A stretch of 64,000 bases of DNA, from contig DF820478.1 in the NCBI GenBank assembly GCA_000739535.1, forward strand, positions 86,837 to 150,836, written 5' to 3'. Positions 1 to 8,304 of this stretch are shown here, one piece after another (the stretch's first letter is position 1; each line of letters opens with the position of its first letter). The stretch comes from Candidatus Vecturithrix granuli. GTDB lineage: Bacteria > Moduliflexota > Moduliflexia > Moduliflexales > Moduliflexaceae. The notes under the pieces are model-generated. The model saw only the letters and a list, made by a program, of their open reading frames with translations, had not been told where the DNA came from and did no database searches. The translations under genes and the position numbers were made by a program.

Positions 1-5
1 TGGCC

Positions 6-33
6 GCGCAAGCAGAGCTTGCGCACTCCGGAG
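6..33. repeat. Hairpin repeat family C, partial copy
   Basis: GCAAGC-AGA-GCTTGC followed by GCACTCC matches the right half of the family C hairpins seen at 24540, 27380, 59550 and 61908. It lies just downstream of the first minus-strand gene. Confidence 0.5.
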
Positions 34-64
34 AGCGTGTCCATAACCTTCTGTGTCATTACAG

Positions 65-2836
65 TTAGCGTGTATAGACAATCAGATTGGTCGCATTATT
101 CAGGGGCACCGGCCCTTTGGGAGATGAGAGTGCATTGCCGCGATGATCGTACACCTCTAAGATATTATACGAACCAACATCCAAATTGAGCAGAGCTTCG
201 ACTTTTTTCCCACGACTTTGCAGTAAGTCGAAAATATCTTTGGTAATAACAGCCAGATTGTGCGGCGTGGGAAGATCGATAATCACATGGTGTAAGTCAG
301 CCGTCTTGTGATCTCGGATTAAGGCCAGCAGCCGACGTTCACGCAATTGTCCTTTGGCTTTACTCGCATCAATCAGGAGTTGGTCGCTAAACGCCAGCAG
401 TTGCGTTTGAAACAGAGTGGCTTTACGCTGCCGGCACCAGTCCAACAGCTTTGAATAGGCGATCAAACTGTGCAGCGGATTTTCAATGGTCAACACCTCT
501 TGAGGGTTAAGAGACAGCTTGATGGTATCGCGTTTCAGGTTGATGACGCTGATGCCGCCGCTGTCGTGCACGATCACCAGTCCATCCCGATCTGGCATCA
601 GCACCGCATTCACAATCGTGCCTGCATCAACCGTCAATCCCTCCGGTTTGTTGTGAATATTGGTGAAACCGCCGGTTGTCGCCAAAATCACGGTTTTATT
701 GCTGCGGGTTGCCCATTGGCGGAATTTAGGCGTAACATTGCCGTAGGCAAAGTAATTCGACCTGGTATCCGGCCGTCTTAACCAGACTGCATGGCCGATA
801 TTGTTCATTTTGCTCTTATCCTGAATCGCAAAAATACTGACCGCATGCTCCTTGCCCTGTTGAAGCGGATAATATTGCCGGTATGCTGACAATTGCAGTC
901 TGGTTTCCGTGACCGGAATGTTCATCGCCGTTGGCATGGGATAAACATCTTCAAAGAAATCCGGCCCCAGCAACGCAGCATAACGTCCATTGACTTTTTG
1001 TTCTACTTCCTTTGATTCCAGCCACATACGATTCAGAATGTAATCCCACTTGCCCTGTTTGAAATTTGAAATGAGATTCTGAAGCGAATTACGCTCGATA
1101 GTGACGTAGATTCTGTTTTGTTCGAGGCGTTGCAGAATTTGAGCGTTGCCTGGGTCTTCAGGATTAAAACGTCCGCTCCGGATCTCGTCTTTGAGAGTTT
1201 GGGCGACTTTTCCCAGAAGATAATACCCAATAATTTGATAAATTTGATTGGTCGGCGGATTCAAGCCAAGTTTCTGCTTATCAGCAATATACGCTTCTCC
1301 GATGGCGATTGTGTCTTCAAGATGCGCTAATTGCACCGGATAGTATTGCACAAAATGTTCTCCCAGGTGATACAAAAAATCGTCGCCGTCGCCGAACTGC
1401 TTCCAGACAAATTGTCGATCGCGCTGAAGTTGCTTGAAATCGGTAAATTTGACCTGCTGTAAATAAGTATAATAAGGAAAGCTTCTGATAAAACTCTCCC
1501 TGTCCTGCGTGGCGTGTTTCACATGATAGCTCTGGATATCAAAGGCGAAACCAGAACCGACGCCCAACGCGCTCAACAGGATGAACCCCAGAAAAACTCG
1601 CGCAGCTTGCACTCCCGATGCCGTCTCAGTTTGCAGAGTCGGATAATCTTGTTGTCCTGTTTTGATCTGCGAGCGCTGCAATGCCGCAATTGGGCCGCGT
1701 AAACGCCAGAATATCAAGGCTCCGCTACTCAACCCATACACCAATCCGCCGGCCCCCCAGCCGATATTCACGCCCAAACGCTGCCCGGCCTGCGCCACGA
1801 TCACGAGCGCAACCGCCCATCCGACAGTATGAACAAACATCCAACTCCAGAATCCTGAAATTTTCTGACTCAGCACAAGCCATTGGAAAAATCCGACAAT
1901 CAGTCCGTAAAGCAGAATGCCGGTCGCATTTTCAAAATCGAGACGTGTCCAGGCCAGAATACCTGCTGCGGCCCCAACGCAGGTCCAGATCACCCACCAG
2001 AACGAACCTCGAAACCATTGCCGCCACAAGACAAGCCAGGTAAACAGGGCTGCTAATCCGTGCAGGAAGGTTTTCTCGAAAATCAGCGAGGAAGGGAAAC
2101 CGGTCCAGGTTATGAACATCTCGCGCAGCGTCTGTCCGAAAGAACCGAACCCGATGCTCCATCCCACAGCATTCATTGCGACCCACGAGGCCAGAAAAAC
2201 GGTTCTCGACGGCGCGGAAATTTTTCGCAGTCGCAAGATTCTGCGCAAGACCTGAAAAAAATAGGCGAGCGCGCTCCCTGAAAGTCCGCCATAAACCAGA
2301 CCATAAATAATAACCCCTGCGAGTTCCCGATATGAGAAGAATATTCCTGCAAATGAACTCTGCACTATCCATTGTGAGGCCAGTTCTCCGGCCGCCCAAC
2401 TCAAGCCGCTGACAATGATCCACCAATATACGCCCTGATAGTGTCGGCGCAGTACCAGCCATTGCAGAAATCCAAGCAGCAAACCGCTGACAATTTTTTC
2501 CAGGGGACGGCTCAGGGACCAGGGAATCGTCCAGATCATCGAGCAGGCGACCGCAGTGGCGACGATCCATCCGCCGGATTTACGCACCTGACGCCGCAGC
2601 ACAATCCACTGCGCCAGGCCGAGAATAAATCCGAAGAGCGCGCCAAACACCGACATAGTCGCAGGTCTGCCAATCACAGCGGAAATATTGACAATCGCAT
2701 TCCAGATAGTATTATAAATTTTATTGATCGTCCAGAATGCCACGACCCAAGCGACAACGTTGGCAAGGGTCCATTGTCCCCAAAATCTCCAGTTCCAGAG
2801 TGAAATCTGCTTACGTATCTGCGGCAATGTCGTCAT
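65..2836 (-). CDS. Polytopic membrane-repeat protein with C-terminal phosphodiester-glycosidase-like domain
   Basis: The 923-residue protein starts with two tandem blocks of hydrophobic helices, about residues 15-205 and 210-400. They repeat a motif of the type GLxxGFxQWLVLRR (for example GLLLGFLQWLVLRR and GLIVGFFQWLVL). One more helix near 415-435 leads into a soluble region of about 480 residues, probably outside the membrane. Its last 200 residues show TTGGFTNIHNKPEGL and, near the end, LLNLDVGSYNILEV. This spacing recalls NAGPA/DUF2233 phosphodiester glycosidases (GGFF...GL...LDGGGS), but the glycine triplet is degenerate, so activity is uncertain. The middle part is unrecognised. The start ATG lacks an obvious ribosome binding site. 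It is the last gene of a minus-strand pair with the CHAT protein, separated by 350 bp. Confidence 0.6.
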   Translation of the reverse strand: MTTLPQIRKQISLWNWRFWGQWTLANVVAWVVAFWTINKIYNTIWNAIVNISAVIGRPATMSVFGALFGFILGLAQWIVLRRQVRKSGGWIVATAVACSMIWTIPWSLSRPLEKIVSGLLLGFLQWLVLRRHYQGVYWWIIVSGLSWAAGELASQWIVQSSFAGIFFSYRELAGVIIYGLVYGGLSGSALAYFFQVLRRILRLRKISAPSRTVFLASWVAMNAVGWSIGFGSFGQTLREMFITWTGFPSSLIFEKTFLHGLAALFTWLVLWRQWFRGSFWWVIWTCVGAAAGILAWTRLDFENATGILLYGLIVGFFQWLVLSQKISGFWSWMFVHTVGWAVALVIVAQAGQRLGVNIGWGAGGLVYGLSSGALIFWRLRGPIAALQRSQIKTGQQDYPTLQTETASGVQAARVFLGFILLSALGVGSGFAFDIQSYHVKHATQDRESFIRSFPYYTYLQQVKFTDFKQLQRDRQFVWKQFGDGDDFLYHLGEHFVQYYPVQLAHLEDTIAIGEAYIADKQKLGLNPPTNQIYQIIGYYLLGKVAQTLKDEIRSGRFNPEDPGNAQILQRLEQNRIYVTIERNSLQNLISNFKQGKWDYILNRMWLESKEVEQKVNGRYAALLGPDFFEDVYPMPTAMNIPVTETRLQLSAYRQYYPLQQGKEHAVSIFAIQDKSKMNNIGHAVWLRRPDTRSNYFAYGNVTPKFRQWATRSNKTVILATTGGFTNIHNKPEGLTVDAGTIVNAVLMPDRDGLVIVHDSGGISVINLKRDTIKLSLNPQEVLTIENPLHSLIAYSKLLDWCRQRKATLFQTQLLAFSDQLLIDASKAKGQLRERRLLALIRDHKTADLHHVIIDLPTPHNLAVITKDIFDLLQSRGKKVEALLNLDVGSYNILEVYDHRGNALSSPKGPVPLNNATNLIVYTR

Positions 2837-3186
2837 TGATCGTGTTTTTCAGCATGACAAGATTAATGGTCAGGGTGAGCGTTACTGGTATCCACCCTAT
2901 TCATGTAAATTCATTGTGTCAAATAAAAATTATCTTGACGTGTGATTTGTGGCCTATCCCGATTTTCAAAAATACGAGTAACTACGAGAATGAAGAAGAA
3001 ACAAGACAAGAATAGACCTTATTGGAAATAACATTTTTCTCGCCAAGGCGCAAAGCTCGCAAAGGGAATGGACATTTTGAGCAAAAAACTTGGCGTCTTT
3101 GTGCCTTTGCGTGCAAAAAAAATTCTTTCCGATCAACATCCAGTTTCAAGTGTGGGCGCGTTCGGCAAGCTGCCGCCGGATGCCTT
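2837..3186. other. Intergenic region with imperfect inverted repeat
   Basis: No credible gene. Positions 3031-3054 (CGCCAAGGCGCAAAG...) and 3090-3115 (CTTGGCGTCTTTGTGCC...) are inverted copies of each other and could form a long hairpin of the type scattered in many environmental genomes. It could end transcription of the CHAT gene. The remaining sequence is AT-rich upstream DNA of the membrane-repeat gene. Confidence 0.5.
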
Positions 3187-5373
3187 CTAAAAAAGCTCAA
3201 CTGATGAGGAAAGATCCAGGCCTTCATCTGGAGCAAGGAGCAGAAAATTCGGATAGCCGTAATACACGTAAGCCAGGAACGTGGGATCGCCGTATTCATA
3301 AACCTGGGCGCGGGTCTGACGTAAGATGTCGGCCACATTGACCGATCCCCAGGCTAAATTCTCCGTTAGTAGTTCATAAAACCGCACAGCAAAAGCGGCC
3401 GCTCCCTGATCGCTCAAAGGCCAGAGTCCGCCGATATAGCCGCTGGCCCCGCTTTCCAACACCGCAGGCGCCCAGCCGTCCACAAAATTGGCGATATACG
3501 AGGCCTGTCCCAGATCGCAGGCGTTGAAGAAAAAAAGCGGATATGCCTGATCATCGCTCAGTTTTCTGCCTGAGACTAATCCGCGCCAGGTCATCACATC
3601 CAGGGATCCGTCTTCCAAATACATTGCATAGTCTTTGACGTCTGGAATGTTCTCTTCCACCATGCCATGGCCGGCATAATGGATGATGCCGGGTTTAAGT
3701 TTCGCACCGGCAAAGAGCGATTGGAGCGCCTCAAAGCGACCGTTCACATGCTGAAATCCTTCCATCTGCTGTAAGGCCTCTAATTCCACTGTCACACCCG
3801 GCAATGCCATATCTCCCGTATATTCCGGCGAAATCACGAATAAGGTTTCCAGGGGGATTTGCGGCGGCGGACTTTCCAGGGGCATCACACCCTGACTCAC
3901 GTGCCAACGGGCAATGCAAAACGTGATACCCAAAAAATCCTGTTCATCAGAGTCATTGGGACGCACAGGTCGCATCAATTCCCAGGGCAGGGTGGGATCA
4001 TTGGTGAAAATCTGAATCGAGTCGAACTCATCTCCAAGCTTATCTTTCAATGTCCAGAAGGCATTTTTGAACGCTGGCGGAGCGAATTTCTGATACAATT
4101 CTCTGCCAAGTCCTTTTAACAAAGCCAGTCTGCGCTCTTTCTCGATCGGTGCAGGTGTAGGCTGGGTTTCCCTGATGGCAGATGTACCGAGAAGTGTTAG
4201 TCCACGCCCGGCCTGGCTGATTTTCGTGTAATGCATAGACAGCCAGTCCTCCATGCCGGCCGGAGTCGAGAACGTATCCAGTGTGAGCTGCAAGAACGGT
4301 GAACTGATCGTAATCCAGGAGGTCTGCGACGCGGCAGGGTCCGGCGCAGTAACGATATACACGGTCAAATCCGGCGGCAAAAACATGTCATAAGGCACCA
4401 CGGTCGCTGCTTGTCCCTGGGTTGTCGTTAGCGAGGCTGACGCAGGAGTTTGCGTTTCGGTTTCCATCGCCGCAGGGGATTGTACCACGAGAATCTCGCG
4501 CTGAATTTTCGCTAAATACTTACCCTGATACCATAAGGTCGCGTAGAGCTTGCGAACGCGTTGGGCTTCGCTGATGGGCTGCGCGGTCAGATAAAACAGG
4601 GCGGGCGTGGAATCACCTTCCTGTGGCAGCGTGATCTTGCCCGTATTCTGATTGTTCCGGAACTGAAATCCTTCGCCAAACAGGGCAATCTCAATCTCCC
4701 ATTGATCCAGAGCCGGCAGCGAGAGCGCGAGTTCTCCCGCTTCAGTGGTTTTGCCCTGGGCGATGGTCACATCCGGGGTGATTTGCTCCTCGGTCAGCGA
4801 CACCTGCACCGTAAATTCCTGCCCGGGAACTACCTGCTCTTGCGTCTCCATTGTGGGATAGCGCGTAATTTCGACTTCCTCAACAACCGAATAGAACACC
4901 TGCGGCGTGGGCGTTGCCTCTGACGGAGCAACCGGCAAAGGAATCATCGGCAATTGCGGCTCTGGCATCGGCCTTGACCCCGGTCTTTCCTCCATCATCG
5001 GAGCACAGGCTTTTTGCAGGCATGCAGCTATTTCGTCTTCCGGGGCAATTCCATACTCCCAAGATTTTTCACAAACCCGACAGGCATTGACCAAATCGCC
5101 AGCATTCAGATAAGCCTGGCCTAATTCAAGATAGGGATAATAATCAATACGCTGTGTGCCATAAGTTCGTTTGCCTTTTTCCGGCGTTGGCTCCTGGTCA
5201 ATCGCTTTTTCGAATAGCTCAATCGCTTTGTCCCACTCGCCGACAGCAGCGGCATGCTGAGCTTCGAGATAATACTCATACCACTGCGCCGCTATTGTCA
5301 TAGACCCGTAAAGTAACAAACTCAGCAGGCCCAATCCATAAAGAATGTTTCGTCGCCAGATATGATGCTTCAT
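3187..5373 (-). CDS. Membrane-anchored TPR-CHAT domain protein (caspase-like)
   Basis: This 728-residue protein begins at an ATG preceded by AAGGAGGG (5381-5388). A longer reading frame upstream runs into a MITE-like repeat and is rejected. An N-terminal hydrophobic segment (about residues 6-28) acts as signal or anchor. Two or so TPR-like helices follow (about 30-110, containing GEWDKAIELFEKAIDQEP), then a proline/glutamate-rich linker and a beta-rich segment (about 165-300). The C-terminal CHAT domain spans about 420-715. The caspase-type dyad is intact: His569 in YAGHG and Cys619 in FNACDLG. CHAT proteins are cysteine peptidases or their relatives, often in signalling or defence. The target is unknown and no gasdermin-like partner is next to it. 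The anchor suggests an extracytoplasmic location, which is unusual for the family. Confidence 0.8.
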   Translation of the reverse strand: MKHHIWRRNILYGLGLLSLLLYGSMTIAAQWYEYYLEAQHAAAVGEWDKAIELFEKAIDQEPTPEKGKRTYGTQRIDYYPYLELGQAYLNAGDLVNACRVCEKSWEYGIAPEDEIAACLQKACAPMMEERPGSRPMPEPQLPMIPLPVAPSEATPTPQVFYSVVEEVEITRYPTMETQEQVVPGQEFTVQVSLTEEQITPDVTIAQGKTTEAGELALSLPALDQWEIEIALFGEGFQFRNNQNTGKITLPQEGDSTPALFYLTAQPISEAQRVRKLYATLWYQGKYLAKIQREILVVQSPAAMETETQTPASASLTTTQGQAATVVPYDMFLPPDLTVYIVTAPDPAASQTSWITISSPFLQLTLDTFSTPAGMEDWLSMHYTKISQAGRGLTLLGTSAIRETQPTPAPIEKERRLALLKGLGRELYQKFAPPAFKNAFWTLKDKLGDEFDSIQIFTNDPTLPWELMRPVRPNDSDEQDFLGITFCIARWHVSQGVMPLESPPPQIPLETLFVISPEYTGDMALPGVTVELEALQQMEGFQHVNGRFEALQSLFAGAKLKPGIIHYAGHGMVEENIPDVKDYAMYLEDGSLDVMTWRGLVSGRKLSDDQAYPLFFFNACDLGQASYIANFVDGWAPAVLESGASGYIGGLWPLSDQGAAAFAVRFYELLTENLAWGSVNVADILRQTRAQVYEYGDPTFLAYVYYGYPNFLLLAPDEGLDLSSSVELF

Positions 5374-5439
5374 GCGCGAACCCTCCTTCTGTTTGATAAA
5401 AATTTCAGGGTGTAAGAAACGCCCAATCTTTTTTCTCTT

Positions 5440-5553
5440 GGTAGTGGTTAAATGGTAAATGATGCGTTCCCTGAGCGAAGTCGAAGGGAACAGCGAGCGG
5501 CTCGTTTCGACTTCGCTCAACGAGCGGGCATCACTTACTATTTAATCACTACC
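5440..5553 (-). repeat. MITE-like palindromic element A, copy 1
   Basis: A 114-bp element starting GGTAGTGGTTAAAT and ending ATTTAATCACTACC, so its ends are inverted repeats. Inside are two smaller hairpins, GTTCCCT...AGGGAAC and CTCGTT...AACGAG, each carrying the 12-mer GAGCGAAGTCGA or its complement. It is in the opposite orientation to the copies at 10432 and 27257 and has the same length. Confidence 0.9.
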
Positions 5554-5757
5554 TTTCTCTTTAAAGAAGAGAATGTCCTTTGTCCCAACATGTCAAATAT
5601 TTCCTGCGAAAATTTCCGAAAAACTTTATGGAGGAAATTTGCGCTGGTTTTTGGAAGATTAATTCATTGACAAAACATAAGAACTGAGCATGGTAACACC
5701 GATGGAGTTGAAAACACGGAGATGGCATATAATGACTTTATTTCAAGGAGGACAACG
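5554..5757 (+). other. Leader region upstream of the DUF3798 gene
   Basis: Non-coding. A TTGACA at 5667-5672 could be a -35 box, but the matching -10 (TGGTAA, 5691-5696, 18-nt spacer) is weak. The downstream gene has a clear AAGGAGG at 5745-5751. Nothing else was recognised. Confidence 0.35.
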
Positions 5758-6957
5758 ATGATGAAATGTAAACAATGGATATTTGCGCTGTTAATGGTTT
5801 TTGTGATGACGGCAGGTTTGACAGGGTTCGCTCAGGCTCAGACACGAAATTACCATATCGGCGTGGTCACGGGCACGGTGTCGCAAGCTGAGGATGACTT
5901 GCGCGGGGCCGAACGCTTGATGGAAGAATACGGCGCAGTAGCGGATGGCGGCCTTATTCAGCATGTCACCTACCCGGATAATTTTATGAATGAGATGGAA
6001 ACCACCATTTCCCAGATTGTCGCGCTGTCTGACGATCCGCTGATGAAAGCGATTGTGGTGAATCAGGCGGTGCCTGGCACGACCGAGGCGTTTAGACGAG
6101 TAAGGGAACGGCGAGCGGATATTCTCCTGCTGGCCGGAGAACCCGGCGAAGATCCTCTGTTGATCGAGTCCGCCGCAGACCTGGCGGTGAATTCCGATTT
6201 TGTGTCGCGCGGCTATCTGATTATCTGGGCTGCGAAACAGATCGGGGCGAAGACCTTTGTCCACGTGTCTTTTCCGCGTCACATGAGTTATGAACTTCTG
6301 CTGAGAAGACGCTTGATCATGGAGGAAGCCTGTAAAGACCTCGGCGTGACCTTTGTGTTTGAATCCGCTCCTGATCCTACCAGTGACGTCGGCATTGCCG
6401 GAGCGCAGCAGTTTATTTTAGAAAAAGTTCCGGCCTGGATTGAAAAATATGGCAAAGACACGGCCTTTTTCACCACCAATGACGCTCAGGCCGAACCATT
6501 GATTAAACAGGTACTGGCCTATGGCGCGATGTACCCGGATTCGGATTCGCCGCTGCGAGGCTATCCGGGCGCGTTAGGCGCTGACCTGTCTGATACGCAG
6601 AAGGATTTCAGCCTGATCGTCAAAAAGCTGGAAGAGATCGTGATTGCAAAGGGCGGGAAAGGTCGTTTCGGCACCTGGGCCTATTCGATGGGCGTTTCCA
6701 CGACAGCGGGTTTAGGGGAATTTGCGCGGCGTGTGTTAGATGGGGAAGCCGATATAAAGGATTTTGACGCGCTGCTGGACGCTTTTGGGAAATTCACCCC
6801 CGGCTGCAAATGGAATGGCACGCAATATACGGATTCCAATACAGCAGTGCCGGCCGAGAATCATTATCTTCTGTATCAGGATATTTACGTGTTCGGCAAG
6901 GGCTATCTGGGCACCACCGAGTTAGAAGTGCCGGAAAAATATTACGCTATCCGCTAA
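5758..6957 (+). CDS. DUF3798-type periplasmic binding protein
   Basis: This 399-residue exported protein has a signal peptide ending at about residue 27 (LTGFAQAQ). The mature part opens with IGVVTGTVSQAEDDLRGAER, resembling the start of periplasmic-binding-protein type 1 folds. Segments such as YPDNFMNEMETTISQIVALS and GYLIIWAAKQIGAKTFVHVS fit the DUF3798 family, whose ligand is not established. The ATG at 5758 is chosen because AAGGAGG ends 6 nt before it; a second Met follows directly. No permease is adjacent on the same strand, so it is an orphan. It converges with a TRAP operon on the other strand, with a shared hairpin between them. Confidence 0.7.
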   Translation: MMKCKQWIFALLMVFVMTAGLTGFAQAQTRNYHIGVVTGTVSQAEDDLRGAERLMEEYGAVADGGLIQHVTYPDNFMNEMETTISQIVALSDDPLMKAIVVNQAVPGTTEAFRRVRERRADILLLAGEPGEDPLLIESAADLAVNSDFVSRGYLIIWAAKQIGAKTFVHVSFPRHMSYELLLRRRLIMEEACKDLGVTFVFESAPDPTSDVGIAGAQQFILEKVPAWIEKYGKDTAFFTTNDAQAEPLIKQVLAYGAMYPDSDSPLRGYPGALGADLSDTQKDFSLIVKKLEEIVIAKGGKGRFGTWAYSMGVSTTAGLGEFARRVLDGEADIKDFDALLDAFGKFTPGCKWNGTQYTDSNTAVPAENHYLLYQDIYVFGKGYLGTTELEVPEKYYAIR

Positions 6958-6988
6958 CGCTCAAGTAACGCTCAAGGCTGAAAAAGAG

Positions 6989-7022
6989 AGCCCTGACAGG
7001 GTGTTTTAGCCCTGTCAGGGCT
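6989..7022 (-). terminator. Hairpin terminator between convergent genes
   Basis: AGCCCTGACAGGG and CCCTGTCAGGGCT form a perfect 13-bp stem with an 8-nt loop. On the minus strand the stem is followed by CTCTTTTTC, so it best serves the dctP gene at 7039. It may also stop transcription from the plus-strand gene. Confidence 0.7.
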
Positions 7023-7038
7023 GGATAAATCCGGCGAA

Positions 7039-8031
7039 TTACTCCACGGCGGTAATTTTGCTGAACAGATCTTCCCATTCCGGGCCTTTTTCTTTGACGT
7101 AGCTGGTCTTGAAGCCTTCCAGGGTGGTCATGAACTCATTGAGATCCTTGACCTCATTCACCTGAAGCCCTTCGTCAACCATTTTTTGCAGGGATTGTTC
7201 CTGCACTTCGATATCAAGTGCGTTTTGATAAGCGGCCGCTTCGCGCGCGCTGGATACCACAATTTCCTGAAGTTCTGGCGGCAGTCCTTCAAACCAGTCT
7301 TTGCGGATCATATAATACACGCAGGCGGCAATATGATTGGTTTTGCTCAGGTATTTCGCCACTTCATGAAATTTCATAGAGTAAATCATGTCCGGCGAAG
7401 CTTCCATGCCGTCAATTACGCCGGTTTGCAAGGCGTTATAGATTTCACTCCAATCCGTTGTGGTGCCGGTTGCGCCGAGAGCCTCAAACATACCGACATA
7501 CACGGGATTTGGGCCGCGCATTTTGAGTCCTTTCAGATCAGCAACCACGTAAATCGGCTTTTGTTTGTTGAGCATATAGCGGAAGCCCATATTCTGGCCG
7601 CCAATGGCGATGAAATTATGCGGCGCTAGCAAACGCGACACTTCGTCTTCCAGCGCATCCAATACCCGCACCAGATGGGCTTCATCTTTGTAAATATACG
7701 GAAACTCAAAAAGTCCTAATTGGGGAACATAACGGGCAGTGCCGGAAGCCAGAGTCGTGACAACTTCCAGCGCGCCGTCATGCAGCATTTCGACCTGTTC
7801 GCGTTGGGTGCCCAATTCTCCGGCATAACTTACTGCTGTTTTTATGCTTCCCGCACTTTTCTCTTCCACCAGTTCAGCAAATTTATCCAGGCCCTTGCCT
7901 ACGGATCCATTTTTCGATAAAGGCGTGGCTAAGCGCATCTCATAGGTTTTTTGGGCAAAAGCCTCTAAGCCTGCAAAAGCTGCGAATAGCATGACGATAC
8001 AGAACATACTGAGGATTTTTTTGCCTGACAT
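7039..8031 (-). CDS. TRAP transporter substrate-binding protein (DctP family)
   Basis: The 330-residue protein has a signal peptide (about residues 1-27, ending EAFAQ) and a TRAP solute-binding fold. The segment DLKGLKMRGPNPVYVG carries the conserved arginine that normally pairs with a ligand carboxylate. DGMEASPDMI matches the family's hinge region. TRAP binding proteins deliver organic acids, sugar acids or similar anions to the DctQM pair. Start at 8031 is set by a GGAGA ribosome site; an upstream in-frame extension lacks one and enters repeat DNA. It is the last gene of a Q-M-P set, but a repeat-bearing 271-bp gap separates it from dctM. The substrate cannot be read from sequence. Confidence 0.92.
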   Translation of the reverse strand: MSGKKILSMFCIVMLFAAFAGLEAFAQKTYEMRLATPLSKNGSVGKGLDKFAELVEEKSAGSIKTAVSYAGELGTQREQVEMLHDGALEVVTTLASGTARYVPQLGLFEFPYIYKDEAHLVRVLDALEDEVSRLLAPHNFIAIGGQNMGFRYMLNKQKPIYVVADLKGLKMRGPNPVYVGMFEALGATGTTTDWSEIYNALQTGVIDGMEASPDMIYSMKFHEVAKYLSKTNHIAACVYYMIRKDWFEGLPPELQEIVVSSAREAAAYQNALDIEVQEQSLQKMVDEGLQVNEVKDLNEFMTTLEGFKTSYVKEKGPEWEDLFSKITAVE

Positions 8032-8113
8032 AAGCGTTTCTCCTTTTTTGAGATTGTATGTAAATTGTAGGTTACGACGAAAACCAGTCATTTTTCTCCG
8101 CAGCATCACCTCC

Positions 8114-8304
8114 TGTAGTTTCATAGCGTTGGGTGAACGTCCGCTCATGATAAGTCCTTTGAAACTACAAGGATTTTCTGTAGGGAGGATTCCTGACGAC
8201 GCATTGGTCGGCGTGACACCGAACTATGTCTCTGAGAATCCTTCCTACATGAAATCCTTGTAGTTTCATGGCGTCGGGTAAGCGTCGGTTCGCATGAGTT
8301 CTTT
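8114..8304. repeat. Inverted-repeat element flanked by direct repeats
   Basis: A 107-bp palindromic element (arms 8161-8192 and 8236-8267, 32 bp each, starting GAAACTACAAGGATTT) lies between two related 46-47-bp direct repeats, 8114-8160 and 8259-8304 (TGTAGTTTCAT(A/G)GCGT...). The right repeat covers the stop codon of dctM. The arrangement looks like an insertion or duplication between dctM and dctP. Confidence 0.75.

Noticed and set aside
5374-5520. N-terminal extension of the CHAT protein
   Set aside because: The extra 49 codons read through MITE A and lack a ribosome site, whereas AAGGAGGG precedes the ATG at 5373.
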